NCBI GenBank assembly: GCA_902805555.1
Contig: CADCSY010000126.1
Coordinates: 1 to 39,375 of the forward strand
Length of the DNA: 39,375 nt
Direction of reading: 5' to 3'
Source of the DNA: an uncultured Acidimicrobiales bacterium
GTDB lineage: Bacteria; Actinomycetota; Acidimicrobiia; Acidimicrobiales; CADCSY01
The notes beneath the pieces were generated by a model that had not been told where the DNA came from, did no database searches, and worked only from the letters and a program-made list of their open reading frames with translations. Numbering within the stretch: the stretch's first letter is position 1; each line of letters starts with the position of its first letter. Positions 33,690 through 39,375 of the stretch are shown piece after piece. The translations under genes and the position numbers were made by a program.

Positions 33690-34711
33690 CGCTGCTGCCC
33701 GGTCACGACGAGCACGTCGGGATGCTCCGCCAGGAGCTCGCCACCCTCGAGACCCGCGTCCAGGGGCTGCAGGCAGCCTCGGCGGACGTGGACCTCCACG
33801 AGGCGGTGGCGCGCATCGCCGCTCGCTGCGATGCGATCGTGGAGGTGTCCGACCTCGTCTACGAGGACCTGTCCGCCCGGCTGCAGCGGCTGGAGGCGGA
33901 GCTGGTCGAGGTCAGGTCCCTGGTCGCGCCCGCTGCCCAGGTGGCGGTGGGATCGCCGCCTGCGCCCTCCCTGCACTACGGCGACGTCGTCCATCGAGTG
34001 CGCGAGCTCGTCCTGCAGCTGACCCCGCCGGGAGCGACCGTCGCCGTCGCCGGCAAGGGCGATCCCGCGCTCGTCGACCTCGCAGGCCGGACGGGCTGGC
34101 ACTTCCCCAGGCAGGCCGACGGAACGTACCTCGGCTTCTACCCCCGGGACGACGCAGCTGCCGTGTCGCTGCTCCAGGAGATCGTGCTCGCAGGCGCCGG
34201 CTACCTCGTCTTCCCGGCGACGTCGCTCTGGTGGCTCCACCACTACCCGGGGCTCCGCCAGCACCTGGAGCAGCACCACGTGGTGGTGGTGCACGACGCC
34301 ACCACGTGCGCCGTCTTCCGCCTCCGAGGTGGGCACGCCGCCGGCGCGTCCGCGGTCCCGACTGCGGCCCGCCAGGCGCGCGACCTCGTCGACCGCCTGC
34401 TGCCGAGCGACGAGCCGGTCGCCCTCGTGTCGACTGACGTCGCCGGGTATCAGCCGTGGGCCCGGACCGTCGTGGCGGTGCCGTCGGTGGACGAGCCCGA
34501 CGGCCGCGACGTCGCGCTCGACCGGTTGCGCCGCGCAGGCGTGCGCTACCTGGTCATCCCCCACCTGGATGCGCAGCGCGCGCCCGCAGTCAACCTCTGG
34601 CTCGGAGGAGCCGTTGAGATGGTGATCGACCAGCGTCAGGTGTGCGCGGTCCTCGAGATCACCGACCACCTCCCAACCGGCGCTCGCCGACCCCCCCCGC
34701 AAGGAGCATGA
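33686..34711 (+). CDS. Glycan-locus protein with coiled coil and duplicated domain
   Basis: I do not recognise a named family for this 341-residue protein. Residues about 10-80 form a heptad-like coiled coil. Two related alpha/beta modules follow: copy 1 about 98-214 (VVHRVRELVLQLTPPGATVA ... YLVFPATSLWWLHHYPGL ... TTCAVFRL) and copy 2 about 228-326 (ARDLVDRLLPSDEPVALVS ... YLVIPHLDAQRAP ... QVCAVLEI). The same YLVFP-WW-YPG module turns up, from memory, next to or fused with glycosyltransferases in other actinobacteria. No catalytic motif is seen; a scaffold or sugar-binding role is a guess. GTG start overlaps the exporter stop. Confidence 0.7.
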   Translation: MTLLPGHDEHVGMLRQELATLETRVQGLQAASADVDLHEAVARIAARCDAIVEVSDLVYEDLSARLQRLEAELVEVRSLVAPAAQVAVGSPPAPSLHYGDVVHRVRELVLQLTPPGATVAVAGKGDPALVDLAGRTGWHFPRQADGTYLGFYPRDDAAAVSLLQEIVLAGAGYLVFPATSLWWLHHYPGLRQHLEQHHVVVVHDATTCAVFRLRGGHAAGASAVPTAARQARDLVDRLLPSDEPVALVSTDVAGYQPWARTVVAVPSVDEPDGRDVALDRLRRAGVRYLVIPHLDAQRAPAVNLWLGGAVEMVIDQRQVCAVLEITDHLPTGARRPPPQGA

Positions 34712-36063
34712 TGAAGAAGCGCACCGTGTTGTACGTCTGCCACAACCACCCGAGCGTCCGCCCGGGCGGGGCAGAGGCGTACGCCCACGAGCTGCACAAG
34801 GCGATGCGGGAGTCGTCGTCGTTCACGCCGGTGTTCCTGGCCAAGGGCGGGCCGCCCGTCGGCTCCGTCGGCCAGCAGCACCCGGGCACCTACTTCGCTC
34901 CCGTGGATGCCGACGCGGACCAGTACTTCTTCTACACCGACGGCTACGACTTCGACTTCTTCCAGGGGACGATCACCGGGAAGGACTTCTACACGAAGCA
35001 CTTCCGCTCGTTCCTCGAGGCCTACCGACCCGACGTCGTGCACTTCCAGCACACGCTCTTCCTGGGCTTCGACATGATCCGGGAGGTCAGGAACACCCTC
35101 CCGGACGCGGCCATCGTCTACACGCTCCACGAGCTCCTCCCGATCTGCAACCGCAACGGGCAGATGGTGCGCACGGTCAACGACGAGGAGCTGTGCACCC
35201 ACGAGTCGCCGCGCCGCTGCCACGAGTGCTTCCGCGACATCACCCCGCAGACCTTCTTCCTCCGCAAGCGGTTCGTGCAGAGCCACTTCGAGCTGGTCGA
35301 CCAGTTCATCGCACCGAGCCAGTTCCTCCTCGACCGCTACGTCGCCTGGGGCATCCCCTCTGACCGCATCCGGTTGGAGGAGTACGGCCGCCTCCCCGTC
35401 GAGCAGGTGGCCCCGGCCGACGACCGTCCCGTCCGCAACCGGTTCGGCTTCTTCGGCCAGCTGAGCGCGTTCAAGGGGATCGACGTGCTTCTCGAGGCCA
35501 TGCAGCTCCTGGCTCGTGACCGTGACGGGCAGGCGCGAACCCCCCGGGGACCGTTCTCGGCCGCCATGCTCGAGCGTGACGACGAGGTCGGCCCACGAGC
35601 TCGCCTCGCCGTGCACGGTGCGAACCTCGACCTTCAGCCCGGAGACTTCAAGGAGAAGTTCCAGGACCTGTTGCGCGCCACCGCGTCCGACGTCACCTTC
35701 GTCGGCCAGTACGACCACGACCAGCTGCCGTCGCTCATGCGTCACATCGACTGGGTGGTGGTGCCGTCGATCTGGTGGGAGAACTCGCCGCTCGTGATCC
35801 AGGAGGCCTTCGCGCACGGACGCCCCGTGATCTGCAGCGACATCGGCGGGATGGCGGAGAAGGTGCACGACGACGTGACCGGGCTGCACTTCCGCGTGCG
35901 GGACCCGCGGAGCCTCGCGGCGGCGATCGAGACGGCTGCGACGACGGAGGGGCTCTGGGAGCGCCTCCGCGAGGCGATCCCGGCCGTGTACGACATGGAG
36001 AGCCACACCAAGGAGCTGACGATGCTGTACGAGGACCTGCTCTTCCAGAGGGCCACCGGATGA
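34711..36063 (+). CDS. Glycosyltransferase family 4
   Basis: This is a GT-B fold glycosyltransferase of about 450 residues. The N-terminal domain shows TVLYVCHNHPSVRPGGAEAY and YRPDVVHFQHT; the C-terminal domain shows GFFGQLSAFKGIDVLLEAM and the donor-site motif SIWWENSPLVIQEAFAHGRP with E-x7-E-like spacing, then SDIGGMAEKV. A cysteine cluster (ELCTHESPRRCHECF) in the middle is typical of a subgroup and may bind zinc. It probably adds a sugar to the lipid-linked glycan. AAGGAG (34701-34706) favours ATG 34711; ATG 34708 overlaps the previous stop but is too close to that box. Confidence 0.88.
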   Translation: MKKRTVLYVCHNHPSVRPGGAEAYAHELHKAMRESSSFTPVFLAKGGPPVGSVGQQHPGTYFAPVDADADQYFFYTDGYDFDFFQGTITGKDFYTKHFRSFLEAYRPDVVHFQHTLFLGFDMIREVRNTLPDAAIVYTLHELLPICNRNGQMVRTVNDEELCTHESPRRCHECFRDITPQTFFLRKRFVQSHFELVDQFIAPSQFLLDRYVAWGIPSDRIRLEEYGRLPVEQVAPADDRPVRNRFGFFGQLSAFKGIDVLLEAMQLLARDRDGQARTPRGPFSAAMLERDDEVGPRARLAVHGANLDLQPGDFKEKFQDLLRATASDVTFVGQYDHDQLPSLMRHIDWVVVPSIWWENSPLVIQEAFAHGRPVICSDIGGMAEKVHDDVTGLHFRVRDPRSLAAAIETAATTEGLWERLREAIPAVYDMESHTKELTMLYEDLLFQRATG

Positions 36064-37982
36064 GCCCGTCGGCGAGGGCGGCCAAGCCGAAGGCGTCGCT
36101 TCAGGTCGAGCACGTTCACCTGATCGCCCAGGATGCGCTGCTGCTCACGGGTACGACGCCGGCTGCCGAGCTCCCGGGTCGCGTCGCGTTCGTGACCTTG
36201 TCGACGACCGCCGTGCTCGAGCACGACGCCTTGGTGCTCGAACGTGGCGATCGACCCGACGGGCGCGCCTGGTTCCTCGTCGCGACGATCCCAGCGGACG
36301 AGGGCGATGGCGGACGGACGGCGTCGATCGAGATCGGGTCAGGACCGTCCGCCGTCTCCGTCGCCGTCCCGGATCGCAGCTCCGCTGTTCCCGACCTCCA
36401 GTCGCTCGTGCTCCACCTCGTCACCGCCGTCCCCGACGGGGCCAGGGCCGACGTCCTGGAATGGCTCTGCCGGTTCGAGGGTCGCACCACCAGCGAAGAT
36501 CCGACCTCGCTCTCGGAGAGCCTCTTCGCCGTGCGCGAGGTGCTGCGGGAGCGCCTGCCGGTGTGCCAGCTGCTGCCCGAGGCCCGCCACGGGCTCTCGG
36601 TCGACCTGGTGCTGGCAGCCGACGAGCGCACCTTCTACCTCAAGGGATGGTCCCGCAGCGCCGGCGCGCCACTGGCGCGCCTGACGGCGGTGTCACCGGA
36701 AGGTGACCGGTCGGAGCTCCTCCCCAGAGCGTTCCGGCACGTCCGAGGTGATGTGGCCGAGTTCTACGCTGCGTGCGCGCGACCCGAGGAGGACTCGCGC
36801 TACGGGTTCATCGCGACAGTTCGACTCCCGGCTCCGAGCGGGCGGGCGGCCGGCTGGGTGGTGGAGGCCGTCGATGCTGACGGTGTCGGCGTCGAGGCGC
36901 TCGGACCGGCGGTGCAGGACGACGTTGCCGCCGCCCGCCAGCTCGTGCTGTTCGACGCAGCCTACGAGCTGCCGGGCGAGGACACCCTGCGGGCCACCCA
37001 TCTGGCGCCCGCCCTGGCGCGACTGCAGGGTCGACTGCACGGCTCCATCGGAGCAGCTCGGATCGACGACTACGGCCCGCAGCCGGCCGATCCAGCCGTC
37101 ACGATCATCGTGCCGCTCTACCAGCGGCTCGAGTTCGTCGAGCACCAGCTCGCCCAGTTCGTCCACGACGACGAGGTCTCCGCCAACGAGCTGCTCTACG
37201 TCCTCGACTCCCCGACGGACGAGGCGTGGCTCCGCCACCTCGCCACCTCGCTGTTCCCCCTCTACCGGGTGCCCTTCCGCACCGTCGTGATGAGCGCCAA
37301 CGGCGGCTTCGCAGCAGCGAACAACGTCGCTGCGTCGATCGCCCGCGGCCGCAAGCTCCTGCTGGTCAACTCCGACGTGATCCCCGACCGGCCCGGTTGG
37401 GTCGGTCGGATGGCCGAGTTCTACGACGAGACGCCAGGCATCGGCGCGCTCGGCGTCAAGCTCCTCTACGAGGACGACTCGCTGCAGCACGCAGGCCTGT
37501 TCTTCAAGCGGGTGGCCGACGGGACGACGTGGAACAACGAGCACCTCTTCAAGGGCCTGCACCGGTCGTTCCCCGGGGCCAACGTCACCCGCCCGGTGCC
37601 CGCCGTCACTGCCGCTTGCATGATGGTCGACCGTCAGCTCTTCGCAGACATGGGCGGCCTCAGCACCGCGTACGTGCAAGGCGACTACGAGGACTCGGAC
37701 TTCTGCCTTCGCCTGGCGAGGTCGGGCAAGGAGACCTGGTACCTCCCGTCGGTCGAGCTGTACCACCTCGAGGGACAGTCGTACCCGTCGGTGCTCCGGG
37801 CGCAGACGACCGGCTACAACCAGTGGCTCCACACCCACCTCTGGGATGAAGACATCGAGGCGATCGCTGCAGCCTGGGAGGCAGCGCCGCCGGGCCAGGT
37901 GCCAGCGGCACCGCCTGCGGTGCGGCGTAATCGACCTGCGACACCACGAGCGCCGAAGGCCCCTGTGACGGCGCAGTCGTGA
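36060..37982 (+). CDS. Glycosyltransferase family 2 with long N-terminal region
   Basis: The 640-residue protein ends in a GT2 domain (about 340-600): VTIIVPLYQRLEFVEHQL, ELLYVLDSPTDE, VVMSANGGFAAANN, LLVNSDVIPDRPGW (DxD-like NSD) and GDYEDSDFCLRLARSG. The first 330 residues form a separate region of beta-rich sequence, repeating a pattern like V-x-L-x-x-D-x-x-x-L-x-G-W that resembles accessory domains of surface-glycan enzymes; its function is unknown. ATG overlaps the GT4 stop (ATGA). The C-terminus is a basic Pro/Ala tail. It likely extends the glycan exported by the locus. Confidence 0.85.
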   Translation: MSPSARAAKPKASLQVEHVHLIAQDALLLTGTTPAAELPGRVAFVTLSTTAVLEHDALVLERGDRPDGRAWFLVATIPADEGDGGRTASIEIGSGPSAVSVAVPDRSSAVPDLQSLVLHLVTAVPDGARADVLEWLCRFEGRTTSEDPTSLSESLFAVREVLRERLPVCQLLPEARHGLSVDLVLAADERTFYLKGWSRSAGAPLARLTAVSPEGDRSELLPRAFRHVRGDVAEFYAACARPEEDSRYGFIATVRLPAPSGRAAGWVVEAVDADGVGVEALGPAVQDDVAAARQLVLFDAAYELPGEDTLRATHLAPALARLQGRLHGSIGAARIDDYGPQPADPAVTIIVPLYQRLEFVEHQLAQFVHDDEVSANELLYVLDSPTDEAWLRHLATSLFPLYRVPFRTVVMSANGGFAAANNVAASIARGRKLLLVNSDVIPDRPGWVGRMAEFYDETPGIGALGVKLLYEDDSLQHAGLFFKRVADGTTWNNEHLFKGLHRSFPGANVTRPVPAVTAACMMVDRQLFADMGGLSTAYVQGDYEDSDFCLRLARSGKETWYLPSVELYHLEGQSYPSVLRAQTTGYNQWLHTHLWDEDIEAIAAAWEAAPPGQVPAAPPAVRRNRPATPRAPKAPVTAQS

Positions 37983-39292
37983 TCACCATCGAGTCGGTCG
38001 ATGTCGTGGCCGGCTTCGAGGATCTCGCGGGTTGCTACATCGACGCTCCCGTCGCCGGGTCCTCGGTTGACGGTCACGTGCTGCGCATCACCGGCTGGGC
38101 CCTCGGCATCGAGTCCCCGGTGCGATGGGTGGAGGTCGGCAGCCTCGATCACGGTGTCATCGCTCGGGTCGAGCTCGACCGTCCCCGCCCGGACATCGAG
38201 GCGGCGTTCGGACCGAGCGCGATCTCCTCGGTGTGCGGGTTCGACCTGGCCATCAGCCTCCTGGGCGTACCGGCCGCCTTCACGTTCTGGGTCGTGGCGA
38301 CCGACGGGCGTGGGGGACGTTGGCACATCGCCAGCGTCCGAGGCCGGAGGACCACTGTCGAGCTGCCGGTCGGCGCGGGCCCGGTCCCGGTGATGGTGAC
38401 GACGCTCGGTCGGACGGGTTCGACGTGGCTCACGCAGCTGCTCGGCGCTCACCCCGACGTCCTGGCGCTGGAGCCGTTCCGCCTGGAGCCCCGCGTTGTG
38501 AGCTACTGGGCCGAGGTGTGTCGGACCTTGAGCAGCCCCTCCAGCTACCGGTCGCCCCTCGTCTCCACGGAGCCGGAGACCGATGACTGGTGGCTCGGCC
38601 GCGGGCGCGTCACAGGGGAGCTCGGCGGCAACCCGCGGCTCGAGGGTTGGCTGGCGACCTCGCACATCACCGACGTCGCGACGTTCTGCCGAGATCGCAT
38701 CGAGGCGTTCTACCGGAGCGCAGCCGACGAGCCTGGGGCTGACGGTCCCCCACGCTACGTCGTGGAGAAGCTCAACCCGACGTGGGTCCCGGACCTCGTC
38801 TGGGAGCTGTTCCCGGCTTCGAAGGAGATCTTCTTGGTCCGCGACTTCCGCGACCGCCTTGCTTCGGTCTTCGACTTCAACCGCAAGAGGGGCTACGAGG
38901 CCTTCGGCAGGGCCGACCACGGCTCGGACGAGGAGTACGTCCGTGAGAAGGTGCGGGTCGATGCCGAGACGTTGTTGGAGGCGTGGGGGGCGCGGCGCGA
39001 CCGGTCACTGCTCGTCCGCTACGAGGACCTGGTGCTGAAGCCCCGGGAGACGGCCGCGACGATCCTGGAGCACCTCGGGTTCGCCCATGACGGAGAGAGC
39101 GTCACCTCGATCACCGCCAGTGCCCGACTTTCTGACGACGAGACCGCATCGCACCGGACGACGCCTGATGTCGCAGCATCGGTCGGTCGGTGGCGCCACG
39201 ATCTGGACGAGCGACTGCAGCGCGTGTGCGAGGAGGAGCTCGGCGAGCTGCTCCTGGAGTTCGGGTACGACGTGCGTGAACCGGTGTCGTGA
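37979..39292 (+). CDS. Sulfotransferase with N-terminal accessory domain
   Basis: The 437-residue protein has a PAPS-dependent sulfotransferase domain from about residue 135. The 5'-phosphosulfate loop is TTLGRTGSTWLTQLLG (142-156), and the 3'-phosphate segment is EIFLVRDFRDRLASVFDF (283-300). The N-terminal 120 residues are a separate beta-sandwich-like module (IDAPVAGSSVDGHVLRITGW, then DRPRPDIEAAF) of a type found on glycan enzymes. It would transfer sulfate to a hydroxyl of the glycan or glycolipid made by the neighbouring transferases. GTG start overlaps the preceding stop, and the stop overlaps the next start (GTGA). Confidence 0.85.
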   Translation: MITIESVDVVAGFEDLAGCYIDAPVAGSSVDGHVLRITGWALGIESPVRWVEVGSLDHGVIARVELDRPRPDIEAAFGPSAISSVCGFDLAISLLGVPAAFTFWVVATDGRGGRWHIASVRGRRTTVELPVGAGPVPVMVTTLGRTGSTWLTQLLGAHPDVLALEPFRLEPRVVSYWAEVCRTLSSPSSYRSPLVSTEPETDDWWLGRGRVTGELGGNPRLEGWLATSHITDVATFCRDRIEAFYRSAADEPGADGPPRYVVEKLNPTWVPDLVWELFPASKEIFLVRDFRDRLASVFDFNRKRGYEAFGRADHGSDEEYVREKVRVDAETLLEAWGARRDRSLLVRYEDLVLKPRETAATILEHLGFAHDGESVTSITASARLSDDETASHRTTPDVAASVGRWRHDLDERLQRVCEEELGELLLEFGYDVREPVS

Positions 39293-39375
39293 GCGGCGCC
39301 GAGAGACAGCCGGCCATGTCCCCCGTCGCAGCCGCCCCGTCGGGGAAGGTGGCCGGCTCTCAGGTCCTCGAGGGC
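39289..39375 (+). CDS. 5' end of a further gene of the glycan locus (partial)
   Basis: A GTG at 39289 overlaps the sulfotransferase stop in the same GTGA arrangement used by all genes from 33.7 kb on, and the frame stays open to the window edge (29 codons, Ala/Pro/Gly-rich, a likely flexible N-terminus). The product cannot be identified. An ATG at 39316 is an alternative start. Confidence 0.5.
   Translation, partial: MSGAERQPAMSPVAAAPSGKVAGSQVLEG

Overview
The window is very GC-rich DNA from what is most likely an actinobacterium, plausibly of the class Acidimicrobiia. This is inferred from strong third-position GC, stop/start overlaps of the GTGA/ATGA type, SufU-type Fe-S assembly, a homodimeric AceE-type pyruvate dehydrogenase, and a recurring TANNNT box only 6-9 nt before GTG/ATG starts, which suggests leaderless mRNAs. 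No rRNA, tRNA, IS element, prophage or CRISPR array is seen. About 40 genes are called; most are chromosomal housekeeping or accessory metabolism genes.

Region 1 (1-6.7 kb) is Fe-S cluster biogenesis. A rightward operon, sufD - Rieske protein - sufC1 - pterin dehydratase, converges on a leftward operon, sufC2 - sufS - sufU - NYN-domain protein - flavodoxin-like reductase. Two intact SufC ATPases are therefore present, and sufB is not in the window. A near-perfect 30-bp palindrome sits directly upstream of the sufC2 promoter box.

Region 2 (6.7-20.5 kb) is a mosaic of short units: a CHRD lipoprotein, a PepF-type M3 peptidase with a GT2 glycosyltransferase, small conserved unknowns, a YdjA-like nitroreductase, a nucleoside deaminase-like protein, an aldo/keto reductase, a hydroxyacyl-CoA-type SDR, a three-unit 88-89 bp hairpin repeat, an MBL hydrolase, an acyl-CoA dehydrogenase, an alpha/beta hydrolase and an HhH-GPD protein. 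Between 18.03 and 18.28 kb lies the most striking non-coding object. It has a promoter with 17-bp spacing, a 16-nt anti-Shine-Dalgarno match at the predicted RNA 5' end, a possible 13-codon leader peptide, two interleaved perfect inverted repeats, and a 12-bp hairpin closed by a GCGA tetraloop. I read it as an attenuator-like leader or small RNA.

Region 3 (20.6-28.7 kb) holds aceE, a divergent RNase HI fused to a SLOG/YpsA-like domain, and a hydantoinase/oxoprolinase A-B pair whose last gene overlaps a single-pass OmpA-domain protein.

Region 4 (28.7 kb to the right edge) is a surface-glycan locus. After a 324-nt untranslated leader come a glycosidase-GT2 membrane fusion, an ABC exporter with fused ATPase, a protein with coiled coil and internal duplication, a GT4, a GT2, a sulfotransferase with an N-terminal accessory domain, and the start of a further gene. 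From the exporter on, every gene overlaps the next by 1-4 nt, so they are probably translated as a unit that builds, modifies (likely sulfates) and exports a glycan or glycoconjugate.
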